In this document: piece by piece, positions 46,485-55,940 of the stretch
How positions within the stretch are numbered: the first letter of the stretch is position 1
How the letters are laid out: every line of letters starts with the position of its first letter
Source: a virus
DNA length: 64,000 bases
Strand: one strand, 5' to 3'
IMG/VR virus record: IMGVR_UViG_3300020558_000217
Coordinates: 1-64,000 of that record
Translations under genes and position numbers: made by a program
Notes under the pieces: model-generated
Told to the model about the DNA's origin: nothing
Database searches by the model: none
The model's input: only the letters and a program-made list of their open reading frames with translations

Positions 46485-48491
46485 TTAACCCCAAGACATA
46501 TTCTTTTTATAATTTTTCATCTCTTCATAATGATTACCGCCAAGCATACTAGCCCAATCTGGCCATTCAATATCTCCTGGCATATTATAAGCAAACCCTG
46601 ATTGATTTGTAGCAGTCATTCTATTTGGTTCTACATTAACTTGAGGATTAAAGAAAGAACCTTGAGCTTCTTGTATTGTTTGTTCTGTTGCTTGAGATGT
46701 TACTGCTGCTTGATTGAGCATTTGAGCGTTTAATGCAGGCATCGATGGCGTTGAAACTAATTCAGATTGAATAGCAGATGTAATCATTGGTAGAAGCATA
46801 CCAACTATACCACCAATTCCTCCTCCCATCATTCCTGGCATCATACCCATCATTTGACCCATCATATTTGCGCCAGCTGGAGGAGCTGAGATACCCGAAG
46901 ATATGGGTGCTTGTGCTACTGGTTCTGCAGCCGCCATAGGTGATGCTGCAGGAGGTGCCATAGATGTCGTAGTTCCTACTGCTGGTGTTGCACCTTGTAA
47001 TGCTCTTTGTTCTGGGGTTCCTGCTACTTGATACGTATCTGGAACCGATGGCGCACCACCTTTTGGTATTTCAGCATGTAAATGGTTATTATGACCAGCT
47101 GCTGCGTATGGTCCGCTTTCTCTCCAATAAACTTTATATCCAAGTCTAGTCAATTGTTCGGCTAATTGATCGAACTTGGCTCCCATAACAGGATCTCTCG
47201 CTTCAACATTACCTTCTCCGAAATTGATGTCAATTGCTCTACCTTCATAATGAGCTTTGCCTTTATGAACTGGTTTTACACCACCAAATTGTGGATGTTC
47301 AGAAATGCGCATTCCCATTTTTTCTAGAGCATGTCCAAGAGCTACTACGTCTCCTGCAGGCAAAGAAGCGCCAACTTGTTCGCCATGGCCATGACCTTCA
47401 TGAGCTACGCCGCTAATTGGCCCATGGCCGCCTTCTTTACCTATACGTTCTGTACGAGGATCGTTGGCAGAAGGAATGACTTCAGGCGTTGATACTGGGG
47501 TGGCTGTTGGAGTGGATGTTGGGGTGGTGCCACCAGAAGGCGTAGAAGTTGTTTTATTGTCTTGCGGCGAACTTTTAGCTAACGCTGCAGCATTAGCCAT
47601 CCTTTGGCCTAAATGTTGATGCGTTGATCTTTCGTAACCATAATCGATTGCTCTTGCTGCTTCTATTGCTGTAGAAGCAGATTTAAGCATTTGACCAGCA
47701 CGTTTTTCAGTATTCATTAATTCCCATTGAACGAACTCTAACTGTTGTTTAAAGTTAGATTGTCTAATAGGAATTCCCATTACTTGTTGGAACTTAGCTT
47801 GTCTATCTGGATGCCATTGAGCAATTCCGTATGCTTGACCGTTATCACCCACAGCATTAGTTCTTAAACTTTTTCCTGATTCTACTTGGAGATTGCCGAC
47901 AATGCCAGCTGCCTGTTCTTTTGACCAACCTTTTGATTGGAAGAAAGACATTGCTTCTGAAGAGCTTCCAGATTCACCAACCCCTGGACCTATTGCACCG
48001 CCACCACCAGCGGTTGAAAGCGCTGCCATTCCTCCACCAGCAACTGCAGCGCCAATACCTAATGTGGCTAATTGTTTTGCGAAATCCGAACTTAGATTAG
48101 TAATACTTCCTAGCAAACCACTGCTGCTAGTATTCATGATATTGCGATTTAGACTTTCAATATCACCACTAAGAGTACGAGTGTTTCTGGTTACATTACT
48201 AATTTCAGTGCGCATAGAATTTTGAATTTCTAAAGACTCTCTGAATAGAGAATTTAGGCTATCAATTTTATTGCCTGTTTGCTGAGACTCTGAAACCATC
48301 TCTTCAAGCACATTATGAAGATCCGCAATATCTTCTCTTTGTGATTTGAAGGTTGTAGAAATATCTTTGACAATTCTACTTAAATTGGCATTACTAGCAT
48401 TGGCTGCTTGACGAAACTCGCCTGCAGTCTCCATGCCGGCATTTCTAATGCCTCTAGTTATCGCCGATAATTCTTCTGCTTCTATGGCCAT
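46485..48491 (-). CDS. Tail-associated peptidoglycan hydrolase with lysozyme-like and M15-like domains
   Basis: A 668-residue protein. 1-130 is a coiled-coil stalk with a hydrophobic segment near 145-165. A phage-tail-lysozyme-like domain follows (about 185-310: SFFQSKGWSKEQAAGIVGNL..., GDNGQAYGIAQWHPDRQAKF). After a Thr/Pro linker and His/Gly region, an M15-like peptidase domain lies at about 385-480 (HYEGRAIDINFG, and HNNHLHAEI as zinc-site ends). The C-terminus is Met/Pro/Gly-rich. Encoded after hub genes, it probably opens the cell wall at entry, replacing the lysozyme of T4 gp5. Confidence 0.85.
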   Translation of the reverse strand: MAIEAEELSAITRGIRNAGMETAGEFRQAANASNANLSRIVKDISTTFKSQREDIADLHNVLEEMVSESQQTGNKIDSLNSLFRESLEIQNSMRTEISNVTRNTRTLSGDIESLNRNIMNTSSSGLLGSITNLSSDFAKQLATLGIGAAVAGGGMAALSTAGGGGAIGPGVGESGSSSEAMSFFQSKGWSKEQAAGIVGNLQVESGKSLRTNAVGDNGQAYGIAQWHPDRQAKFQQVMGIPIRQSNFKQQLEFVQWELMNTEKRAGQMLKSASTAIEAARAIDYGYERSTHQHLGQRMANAAALAKSSPQDNKTTSTPSGGTTPTSTPTATPVSTPEVIPSANDPRTERIGKEGGHGPISGVAHEGHGHGEQVGASLPAGDVVALGHALEKMGMRISEHPQFGGVKPVHKGKAHYEGRAIDINFGEGNVEARDPVMGAKFDQLAEQLTRLGYKVYWRESGPYAAAGHNNHLHAEIPKGGAPSVPDTYQVAGTPEQRALQGATPAVGTTTSMAPPAASPMAAAEPVAQAPISSGISAPPAGANMMGQMMGMMPGMMGGGIGGIVGMLLPMITSAIQSELVSTPSMPALNAQMLNQAAVTSQATEQTIQEAQGSFFNPQVNVEPNRMTATNQSGFAYNMPGDIEWPDWASMLGGNHYEEMKNYKKNMSWG

Positions 48492-48494
48492 TTG

Positions 48495-48677
48495 TTATCC
48501 GTTAGTTTTCTTTTTAGCTTCTTCTACTTCTTTCAAGTAGTTGACTAGCATTTGAACATATATGTCTCTCTCAAAGGGCATCATAGATTCTATTTCACTA
48601 ATTGAGTATTTATGGTGCTGAGCCAAAGAAAATACAGTCGCATAATAGTTAGATAGCGTATTATGACTCAGCGCCAC
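48495..48677 (-). CDS. Small baseplate-assembly protein, gp51-like by position
   Basis: A 60-residue helical protein (ISEIESMMPFERDIYVQMLV near 25-44) that overlaps the gp26-like gene by 10 bases. The MPFERDIY block with a helical tail is typical of small proteins paired with gp26 or tail chaperones. gp51-like is an inference from position. Confidence 0.5.
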   Translation of the reverse strand: MALSHNTLSNYYATVFSLAQHHKYSISEIESMMPFERDIYVQMLVNYLKEVEEAKKKTNG

Positions 48678-49378
48678 GTAAAAAAATCATTTAACGAAGA
48701 CAACACGATTTCCCGATCGTTCCCAAGTTCGTTTTGGTATAAAATCTTATATTCCATTCTGGGAACATTTAATAGAAAGTTTTGAACTTGTTCAAATGTC
48801 TTGATATTTAAATTTTCAAGAAACTCGTTCAATTCTTCTCTTTTATAATCTTTACATTCATAAATCTGATCTTCAAAATAGATAGATTCGATACATCTGA
48901 TAATTAGCTCAAACATATAATCTTTTTCTAGATTTAGAAAATCTTTGTCATCGTATAACGCAGCTGAAGGATATTTCATGATTATCCCTGACTGCGGAGT
49001 TATCTTAATCTTGTTTTCCATTTTTTTGGGATAGTTGACTTTAACTTCTTCTAAATTGATTTCGAAGTCATATACTTTTTTATCCTCTGAATCTCTATAT
49101 GATACCTTTACTATGTTATCAACTGATACTGATCTTAATTTTAAGAAAATGTATTCAAGATCAAATAATGCTAGTTTGCTAACATCTAATTTTGGGTCAA
49201 CGGAACAATTATTGACTACCTGTTTAATAGCAGAAAGGATGTCAGCTGAATTATCGCTTTCCTTTGCCATCAACAATAATTTTTCTTCTTTGACTAAAAA
49301 AGGTCTAAACTGAAAGTCTTTTTTCAGAGATGGTACATTTATTTTATATACAGGATAATCAATTTTCGGTAATGACAT
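48668..49378 (-). CDS. gp26: Baseplate hub assembly protein, gp26-like
   Basis: A 236-residue protein matching phage gp26: LPKIDYPVYKINVPSLKK, FQFRPFLVKEEKLLLMAKES near 23-42, and a helical C-terminal domain. gp26 takes part in assembling the hub in T4. It lies between tube-associated and tail-hydrolase genes, in the same late unit. Confidence 0.8.
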   Translation of the reverse strand: MSLPKIDYPVYKINVPSLKKDFQFRPFLVKEEKLLLMAKESDNSADILSAIKQVVNNCSVDPKLDVSKLALFDLEYIFLKLRSVSVDNIVKVSYRDSEDKKVYDFEINLEEVKVNYPKKMENKIKITPQSGIIMKYPSAALYDDKDFLNLEKDYMFELIIRCIESIYFEDQIYECKDYKREELNEFLENLNIKTFEQVQNFLLNVPRMEYKILYQNELGNDREIVLSSLNDFFTWR

Positions 49379-49393
49379 TAATATACTCCATTA

Positions 49394-50059
49394 TTAAATT
49401 GTCACAGAGCTCCTTGCAGTCCCTGATGATAGATTAGTTCTTTGTTGTGAATTAGTTGGCTGTATTGAAGAGTTTTCTATTGTATATTCTGTGTAAGCAA
49501 TAGAGACATTGATTTTTAGAAGATTTGAATCGCCCCAAGAGAGAGGAAATTCTCTGATAGCTGTAGGAAAGGCGTCAAAAAGATTTATTTTTTGAACTAT
49601 GTTACCATAATGGTCGTAAATGAAAATAACCATAGTGGTGGCATAGTTTTCTTTATAATCTGCAGTATAATTTGGCGTAGAATTATTTGCAGTTGAACCG
49701 TTATATTGAAAAATAGCTCTAGTCCATTGATACCAATATTGCCAAAATTCGCAATAATGATCGCCAAGCATAGAAATAGATACTTCTTGAAATTGAGCGC
49801 TTATTGGCATTTTTTGAGTTGGACCTATACCAAATCGATTAATATCCGCTGTCATTATAGAAATACCAGGAGCTCTTACTTGATCTATTCTGAACTCCAT
49901 GTTTTTAGCAATTTTATAAATGGCTGTAGGAGTGCCCTGATTACTAAGAACAGCGTTTGACAAAACTCGAGGAGTTTGTATCAAAACTGAGAATGCATTA
50001 TTGTCTAGATAGCCAAAATCTCTTAAATTTGTTTGATAGGCGTTTATGTTAAATGGCAT
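49394..50059 (-). CDS. gp54: Tail-tube-fold baseplate protein, gp54-like
   Basis: A 221-residue protein with a tail-tube (gp19-like) fold: FSVLIQTPRVLSN at the start, then MSISAQFQEV-type strands, and INLFDAFPTAIREFPLSWGD near 160 as in tube proteins. Since a gp48 candidate is at 51152, this is best seen as gp54, the tube initiator; gp19 itself is less likely here. Confidence 0.65.
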   Translation of the reverse strand: MPFNINAYQTNLRDFGYLDNNAFSVLIQTPRVLSNAVLSNQGTPTAIYKIAKNMEFRIDQVRAPGISIMTADINRFGIGPTQKMPISAQFQEVSISMLGDHYCEFWQYWYQWTRAIFQYNGSTANNSTPNYTADYKENYATTMVIFIYDHYGNIVQKINLFDAFPTAIREFPLSWGDSNLLKINVSIAYTEYTIENSSIQPTNSQQRTNLSSGTARSSVTI

Positions 50060-50067
50060 TTTTCTTC

Positions 50068-50643
50068 CTAGTAAGGTGGTGAACCAGCATATCTTCTATT
50101 ACTATTAATTTTCCATCTTTGAAGCGGTAACACAGCAGCCTTTTCCCAGTCAGAAGGGTCAACTTCATGAAAAGAACTTCTAACGTGCGAAAAAAGATAT
50201 CTTTTTATGCAACCTTCAACGCCTTTTAATTGATTAGAGTAACCTTTTAAAAACTCATAAGATATACTTAATCTCTTATTCTTATTATATTTATTTTCAT
50301 CGGTCAAATCTATCAGAGAATTTAATATTTTAATTCTGGCCAAAGGAGGTAGGTAATGAAGATTGATTCCTAAAAAACCATCTAGATACATTTCAACTGG
50401 TAGGGTCAGTGGAAACATATCGTAAAACGGTAAAGTGTTTTTGTATTTGGGATCATAAAGATAAAGAAACATTCCGCCTATAAAAGGCATAGATGATTTT
50501 CTAAAAATTTTATTAGGATCAGCTTTTGTTTTATTTGCCTTCAGATCTTCGACAGAGGAAGAAAACCAATCTTGGGCTGTAGTTGATTTGTCTGCTATAG
50601 CCCTGGAACTGGCTTTCAGAAGATCATTAAAAGTATTTGGCAT
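50068..50643 (-). CDS. Conserved T4-like phage protein next to gp4
   Basis: A 191-residue protein with FIGGMFLYLYDPKYKNTLPF then YDMFPLTLPVEM and GFLGINLHYLPPLARIKILN near 85-110, a block I associate with T4-like marine phages. It overlaps the gp4 stop. By position it could be the DNA-end protector gp2 or a related head-completion protein; that is not certain. Confidence 0.6.
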   Translation of the reverse strand: MPNTFNDLLKASSRAIADKSTTAQDWFSSSVEDLKANKTKADPNKIFRKSSMPFIGGMFLYLYDPKYKNTLPFYDMFPLTLPVEMYLDGFLGINLHYLPPLARIKILNSLIDLTDENKYNKNKRLSISYEFLKGYSNQLKGVEGCIKRYLFSHVRSSFHEVDPSDWEKAAVLPLQRWKINSNRRYAGSPPY

Positions 50644-51089
50644 TAAAACATGAGTCCTAGCTCTTTTTCAGTTATGATTTCAAATTCATAACCTCTGTCT
50701 CTACAAAATTCTCTGGCAGCTTTCCATTTTGCTGAATTTACACCCCAAGTCATAACTTCATTAACATATTTCCGAGACTTTCTTTTACCTTCAGTAATAG
50801 TTGGAGGTAAAGTCTGGGCATAAGGTTTTATTTCAATTACTATAGTTTTGGTACCTTCTTTAGTTTTTTTCCTGACTACAAAATCAGGATAATACCTATG
50901 GACTCTATTGTCCACTGGAGATCTATAAGGAATTATAGTCTCTTCGCTCTGCCACCAAATAACGTCTGGATCTTTATCCAGCCTAGCCATATACACAAAT
51001 TCCCATCTACTTCTGTAGACAATATTTGAAGAATCGCCTTTGTATTTATCAGGGTTTATGGGTTTAAAGTAACCTTTATATGTTGCCAT
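50643..51089 (-). CDS. gp4: Head completion nuclease, gp4 (50/65)
   Basis: A 148-residue protein of the T4 gp4 family: FKPINPDKYKGDSSNIVYRS, WEFVYMARLD, ETIIPYRSPVDNRVHRYYPD, then IVIEIKPYAQ. The D-xn-ExK (YPDFVV...IEIK) shows a PD-(D/E)xK nuclease core. gp4 completes and trims the packaged head before tail joining. First gene of the minus late unit down to 46485. Confidence 0.9.
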   Translation of the reverse strand: MATYKGYFKPINPDKYKGDSSNIVYRSRWEFVYMARLDKDPDVIWWQSEETIIPYRSPVDNRVHRYYPDFVVRKKTKEGTKTIVIEIKPYAQTLPPTITEGKRKSRKYVNEVMTWGVNSAKWKAAREFCRDRGYEFEIITEKELGLMF

Positions 51090-51103
51090 CTTGATACAGT
51101 TTA

Positions 51104-51111
51104 AATAAATA
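51104..51111 (+). promoter_or_regulatory. Late-promoter variant (AATAAATA) for the gp48 unit
   Basis: AATAAATA, one base off the T4 consensus, 40 bases before the gp48 start. Confidence 0.5.
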
Positions 51112-51125
51112 AAGTAAAGTAGTAA

Positions 51126-51133
51126 TATTTATT
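51126..51133 (-). promoter_or_regulatory. Late-promoter variant (AATAAATA) for the gp4 unit
   Basis: Minus strand AATAAATA, 37 bases before the gp4 start. The two divergent late promoters overlap in their transcribed leaders. Confidence 0.5.
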
Positions 51134-51151
51134 ACAAGATTAAGGGATACT

Positions 51152-51913
51152 ATGGCTCTAACACAGAACTTTCCGCAGCCGCCCGGAAGATTTAACAGAC
51201 AATCAAGAACATTTCCTGAAGACTTAATTCAGTCTAATAGAGGATTTTACACGAATATCAGTCTTGTTAATTATGAATACAGTCTAGTATCAAACGGTTT
51301 AGGAGCTATCTCTTATGGTGGCGGATTCAAACTACCAATCCCTAGAAGATTAAATGATAATGAAGTTATTTTATGGGAAGAATGGAGCGGCATTAATGCA
51401 ATTCAACAAGGATTAACTACACTTGGTTCTTATCTACCTGGAGCTAATCAATTAAATACTCTTGCTAATGCTGGTCTTGCTGGCATAGAAATAGGTGGAA
51501 TGTTTGGCACCGGCGTGCCAGGTATTTCTCAAGGAGGAGAAACTGTTAGTCCATTTATGTATATGATGTATAAAAGGCCCGGATTCAAAGAATTCACGTT
51601 AAGCTGGACTTTGGCGCCAAATACCGAAAGCGAATCTGATACATTATTGAGTATAATAAAAGAATGTAAAAAGGCTGCATTACCTAGTATTGGTAGTGCT
51701 TGGGGGTTACAAAAGTATCCTAAAATCGCTCTGGTCTCATTTAAGCCAGAAAAGTATCTGTTTAAACTGAAGCCATGTGCGATCATTTCAGTGCAAGTAG
51801 ATTATAATGGTTCTGGTACTCCATCTTTCTTTAAAAGCGGCGCACCAACAATAATAAATCTAACATTACAATTGAAAGAAATCCAACTTTGGACTTCTGA
51901 AGAAATTACATAA
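51152..51913 (+). CDS. gp48: Baseplate tail-tube cap, gp48
   Basis: A 253-residue protein with a gp48-like block PFMYMMYKRPGFKEFTLSWT followed by LAPNTESESDTLLSIIKECK. gp48 sits on the hub and, with gp54, starts tube polymerisation. It opens the plus-strand baseplate run. Confidence 0.8.
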   Translation: MALTQNFPQPPGRFNRQSRTFPEDLIQSNRGFYTNISLVNYEYSLVSNGLGAISYGGGFKLPIPRRLNDNEVILWEEWSGINAIQQGLTTLGSYLPGANQLNTLANAGLAGIEIGGMFGTGVPGISQGGETVSPFMYMMYKRPGFKEFTLSWTLAPNTESESDTLLSIIKECKKAALPSIGSAWGLQKYPKIALVSFKPEKYLFKLKPCAIISVQVDYNGSGTPSFFKSGAPTIINLTLQLKEIQLWTSEEIT

Positions 51914-51924
51914 AAGAGCAAGAA

Positions 51925-52800
51925 ATGCCACAAAGATATTTCGACAAATTTCCTGTAATCACCTATGCCAATAATCAGGCTATAGATATTACTAGACGTG
52001 TCACAGTTTTAGATAAAATTGAAAACATACCATTTGTGTATTATCCTTATGAGATTACTGATAACGAGAGACCAGATCAACTAAGTGCTAGATATTACGA
52101 AGATCAGTATAAAAGCTGGATCATTTACATTGTTAATAAAATAGTAGATCCATATTATGAGTGGTATTTACACGAAAGAGAAATGGTTGATTTTCTAGAT
52201 AAGAAATATGGTTCGTATTATAACGCTCAAACTAAAGTCAAACATTATATGAACAATTGGGCGGACAGCGATCAAATAACAATTGGTGGATACAATGCGT
52301 TGACCGTTGGACAACAAAGGTATTGGGAGCCTGTAATCGGTACCAATGGCAAAACTATGTCATATAAAAGAAAACAAATAGACTGGAAAACTAATACAAA
52401 TAAAATTGTACAATATAATGTTAGTAATACCTCATTTATCAAAGACGAAATTTGTTATATCAATTTTGATACTGAAAACTATGGTAGAGGTCAGGTATTA
52501 TCAGTATCTAATAATTTAGTTTCTATATGTCATGTCAGTGGAGTCTATAAAAATAGCGCAGAAGTTTCTATAACTTCAAACAGCTATATCTATGGTTCTG
52601 AAAGTTCAGTGAATACAGTCTTTACTACTTCAACTGTAGTTTCTTCAAATATACCTGTGGATGAAGAAATATATTGGAAGCCAATTACTTATTTGCAATA
52701 TGAAGAGGATAAAAATGAATTTAATAAAACTATCAGAATTTTGGATAGTAGATTGAAACAAGTAGCAGTTGACAACTTAACAGATTTATTGAGCGAATAA
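51925..52800 (+). CDS. gp53: Baseplate wedge protein, gp53
   Basis: A 291-residue protein whose first 130 residues match gp53: RYFDKFPVITYANNQAIDIT, PFVYYPYEITDNERPDQLSA, YYEDQYKSWIIYIVNKIVDPY, YEWYLHE. gp53 joins wedges together. The C-terminal half is longer than in T4 (196 residues). Confidence 0.88.
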   Translation: MPQRYFDKFPVITYANNQAIDITRRVTVLDKIENIPFVYYPYEITDNERPDQLSARYYEDQYKSWIIYIVNKIVDPYYEWYLHEREMVDFLDKKYGSYYNAQTKVKHYMNNWADSDQITIGGYNALTVGQQRYWEPVIGTNGKTMSYKRKQIDWKTNTNKIVQYNVSNTSFIKDEICYINFDTENYGRGQVLSVSNNLVSICHVSGVYKNSAEVSITSNSYIYGSESSVNTVFTTSTVVSSNIPVDEEIYWKPITYLQYEEDKNEFNKTIRILDSRLKQVAVDNLTDLLSE

Positions 52801-52801
52801 C

Positions 52802-54058
52802 ATGGCTGCTGGCGATATTAAGATATCCAATGTTAAAATAGGAAATATGGAACTAACCAAGGACAAAAAGGTCTCATTGGTTGGATTCAACGTATATGAA
52901 GATATATTGAACCCATATGGTCCTGTTGGAGAGGTCAGAGTTATGGACCCATCCGATTCATTGGGCCAAAACAGAATCAACGGTTCTTATGATCAGGACG
53001 TTGAAATAAGATTTTCAGGAGATGATAGTATTTTTAGTGCCGGTGGCGGTGGCAATTTCAAATTCAAAATGTTCCAAAATAAAAATCTTAACGACCAATC
53101 ACAAAACAATTTCGGTTCAGGTCACCACAAACAATATGATATTAGGTGTGTTTCTCCAGAATTTTTAAATGCTCAGGGTAATCATATTGAAAAAAGTTTC
53201 AAAGGCAAAACAAGCGAAGTTGTTGAACATATCCTTAAAGAAGGATTTAAGACCAAAAGAAAAATAGAAAAAGCTGACACTAAAGGAAATCGTAGAATTG
53301 TTATTCCTAAAATGCATCCTTTAGATGCATTGAAAAAAATGAACACGGAACATGTTTCAGAGAAATATGAATCTTCTACATTTGCTCTTTTTCAACAGGG
53401 AGACAGTAATGGTGAACACAAATATGTATTCAAAACATTTGAAGAATTATTCGAGAAGTCTCCAGTAGTCAAATTAAGACAAACTACAAATCTAAATTTT
53501 TCTAAGGCAAATCAACAAGACAGACAAAATTCTATAATGTGGTTTAAACCATCAAAGAACTTTGATGCTGGCCCAAGAGCATTGGATAAAACCGAAGAGT
53601 ATGCTGTAGATTTAACAACTCATAAGGTTGTTGCAACAAACACACAAAAACGAAATAAATTTAAGTTTGCTGACAATCAAGGAGTTTATGACAGTTCTCC
53701 TTCTTATGCTAAATCTGCTCCTGTAAGATATATACATGATAAAGCGAATAACAAAGATAAACATACAACTTCTGAGGCCAAAACAAAAAGAGCAGCATTT
53801 TTGGCTCATTTAGCGCAGAACTCAGCAGAATTAGAAGTTTACTATAACCCTAAAATTACTTTAGGATCTATGGTTGAACTGGACATACCTAAGAAATCTA
53901 ATAGCAATTGGGAAGAAGGTGAATCTCAGTTTAATGGAAAATGTCTAGTGGTTGCTATAAGAACAAAGTATAGGGTTGCGGCAGAACCACCAAACTGCAC
54001 AATGATATTAAGAGTTGTTAAGGCGTCGTTCAAACGTGGCGGTGGAGGTCAGGGATAA
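52802..54058 (+). CDS. Baseplate central hub protein, gp27-like
   Basis: A 418-residue protein with GDIKISNVKIGNMELTKDKK at the start and beta-rich halves, in the place of T4 gp27 (391) directly before the gp5-like OB-fold gene. gp27 is the trimeric hub that holds the spike. Sequence similarity to T4 is not visible by eye; call from position, size and fold type. Confidence 0.7.
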   Translation: MAAGDIKISNVKIGNMELTKDKKVSLVGFNVYEDILNPYGPVGEVRVMDPSDSLGQNRINGSYDQDVEIRFSGDDSIFSAGGGGNFKFKMFQNKNLNDQSQNNFGSGHHKQYDIRCVSPEFLNAQGNHIEKSFKGKTSEVVEHILKEGFKTKRKIEKADTKGNRRIVIPKMHPLDALKKMNTEHVSEKYESSTFALFQQGDSNGEHKYVFKTFEELFEKSPVVKLRQTTNLNFSKANQQDRQNSIMWFKPSKNFDAGPRALDKTEEYAVDLTTHKVVATNTQKRNKFKFADNQGVYDSSPSYAKSAPVRYIHDKANNKDKHTTSEAKTKRAAFLAHLAQNSAELEVYYNPKITLGSMVELDIPKKSNSNWEEGESQFNGKCLVVAIRTKYRVAAEPPNCTMILRVVKASFKRGGGGQG

Positions 54059-54465
54059 TGTTTTATATTGCAGAAGTTAGAAATTTTGAAGATGATCCTA
54101 CTAAATCAGGTCGTGTTAAAGTCAGAATTTATAACGAACATAATGATGAACAAGCAATCAAAGACGAAGAACTTCCATGGGCTATGGTAGTACAACCTAT
54201 AACATCAGCTGCAACGTCAAGAATTGGAGTTTCGCCTTCAGGATTAAAAGTGGGCTCTAGAGTATTAGTTACATATTTACCTCATGATACTGCTATGCAA
54301 TATCCTATTGTTCTTGGTTCTTTGGCTCGTGGTGATATGCCAGAGGGTCACGAAGATAGTAATGGCGGCGTAGGTCAACAATCACAAGAAGCTCAAAGAA
54401 ATTCTGGAGGTAAAATTAAGAAACCTGGTATTGATAATCCTGCTTGGACAAGGAAAAGTAATTAA
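54058..54465 (+). CDS. Spike OB-fold protein (gp5 N-terminal domain)
   Basis: A 135-residue protein: FYIAEVRNFEDDPTKSGRVK, ELPWAMVVQPIT, SRVLVTYLPHD, PIVLGSLARGD are the OB-fold strands of gp5/VgrG. Only this domain is present; the lysozyme and beta-helix parts of T4 gp5 are not fused. Overlaps gp27-like by one base. Confidence 0.85.
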   Translation: MFYIAEVRNFEDDPTKSGRVKVRIYNEHNDEQAIKDEELPWAMVVQPITSAATSRIGVSPSGLKVGSRVLVTYLPHDTAMQYPIVLGSLARGDMPEGHEDSNGGVGQQSQEAQRNSGGKIKKPGIDNPAWTRKSN

Positions 54466-55940
54466 TGGCAGAAAAGGCTTTTGAGAACAATAACAAAACA
54501 GTTAGTCCGAATCATCAGACATTAGGTGGTAAAAAACCTAAGATTAATGCTGAAGTAAAATATGCTGACGCTCCTGCAGTAAAGCCAGATGATTCTAAAA
54601 CATTATCTGACGCTCGAGATAAATTTGCTCCAAATGCGGATAAGCCAACTTCTGCTTCGGCTGATAAAGGTCAAACTGATCTACCTCAATTGATGAAAAA
54701 GGTTGATCCGCAAGGAAAAGCGCAAGTTTTGCCTCAAATGTATCAGCAATTAATGCAGATGTCAAATATTTTAGGCATGGGCAGCGGCATGATGGGCGGC
54801 ATGGGCGCTGGTGGTTCAGGACAAAATACACCACAAGGTATTCTACAAAATAGTGACCCAATACCTGCAGGTATAGTTACTGTAATTAACGATTCGTTTA
54901 CTGGCGCTCTTGCAATTTTGTCTCTCAGATATGGGTTTGAGAGAGTCATTTTGGTATTTACTACTTTATTAGATAAAGGCGGTATAGATAGAATTGATGA
55001 TAGGTTTCAGGATATCGTTAAGAATGGTATAGCAAATTTAATTAAAGTTGCTTTGTATTATGGGCCATTGAATATTCCTGTTTCAGTTTATGATGAAACA
55101 ATTTATGGCGACATTGTACCAGAACCTTTAGTTTCTTTAAGTAATGTGCCAGATGGATACAATAAACAATATTATGAAATTGCTGACGATCCATATCCCG
55201 GATACATAGAATGGTTATCACCAGACAAAACTGAAAAAGTTTATACCAGGAGACCGCCTGGTTCGTTTGTTTACACAACGCCAAATGAAGAGACATATTC
55301 AGTTTCTGAATTAGAAATCGCTGCCGATCTTAAGCCATACATTCAGATACAAATACCACAGCCATTATTGACGACTGATATATTAAATGAGATATTGGCC
55401 AAACAAGTTGTCAATGTAGAGGAAAATATTACCAACAATAATATTGGTAACAACTCAAGTCAAAATAATAATAGCAGTGGTGGTGGGAATATGGGAGGTC
55501 AATTGCAATCTCTTATGCAAATGTTGCTCTCACAACAGCTACCAAAATCTGTATTGAATCAAGGCGATGTACAAAAAACAATGAATCAATTTACTAAAGA
55601 TATGTCATTCAATAATCAGTTGTTTGAATTAGGTAACCAAGCTATGGGCGGAGGAATGGGCGGCGGTCTCGGTTCTCTAGGTAACATGGGTGGTATTTCA
55701 AATATCATGAGCGGTTTCAATTCCGGTGGCGGTGGTATTTCAGGAGTGCTCGGTAATCTTGGTGGTGGTAATTTATTAGGAAGTTTTGGTGGTTTTGGTG
55801 GTGGATCAGGCGGAGGTGGCGGAGGTGCTGGTAGTGGATTCCCTGGCGCTTCTGGTGGCGGATTTTATACTGGTGGAGATGTTACTGATACTGGTAAGAA
55901 AAATATTGCTCAGATGTTAACATTATTAGGTATAAGTTAA
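54465..55940 (+). CDS. Gly-rich hub-associated structural protein
   Basis: A 491-residue protein between the two gp5-like parts. N-terminal disordered 1-100, Met/Gly-rich stretch, a folded core at about 140-330 (GIVTVINDSFTGALAILSLR..., PPGSFVYTTPNEETYSVSEL), Asn/Gly-rich linkers and a poly-Gly C-terminus ending AQMLTLLGIS. Unrecognised; position suggests it sits in or on the hub or spike. Confidence 0.6.
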   Translation: MAEKAFENNNKTVSPNHQTLGGKKPKINAEVKYADAPAVKPDDSKTLSDARDKFAPNADKPTSASADKGQTDLPQLMKKVDPQGKAQVLPQMYQQLMQMSNILGMGSGMMGGMGAGGSGQNTPQGILQNSDPIPAGIVTVINDSFTGALAILSLRYGFERVILVFTTLLDKGGIDRIDDRFQDIVKNGIANLIKVALYYGPLNIPVSVYDETIYGDIVPEPLVSLSNVPDGYNKQYYEIADDPYPGYIEWLSPDKTEKVYTRRPPGSFVYTTPNEETYSVSELEIAADLKPYIQIQIPQPLLTTDILNEILAKQVVNVEENITNNNIGNNSSQNNNSSGGGNMGGQLQSLMQMLLSQQLPKSVLNQGDVQKTMNQFTKDMSFNNQLFELGNQAMGGGMGGGLGSLGNMGGISNIMSGFNSGGGGISGVLGNLGGGNLLGSFGGFGGGSGGGGGGAGSGFPGASGGGFYTGGDVTDTGKKNIAQMLTLLGIS

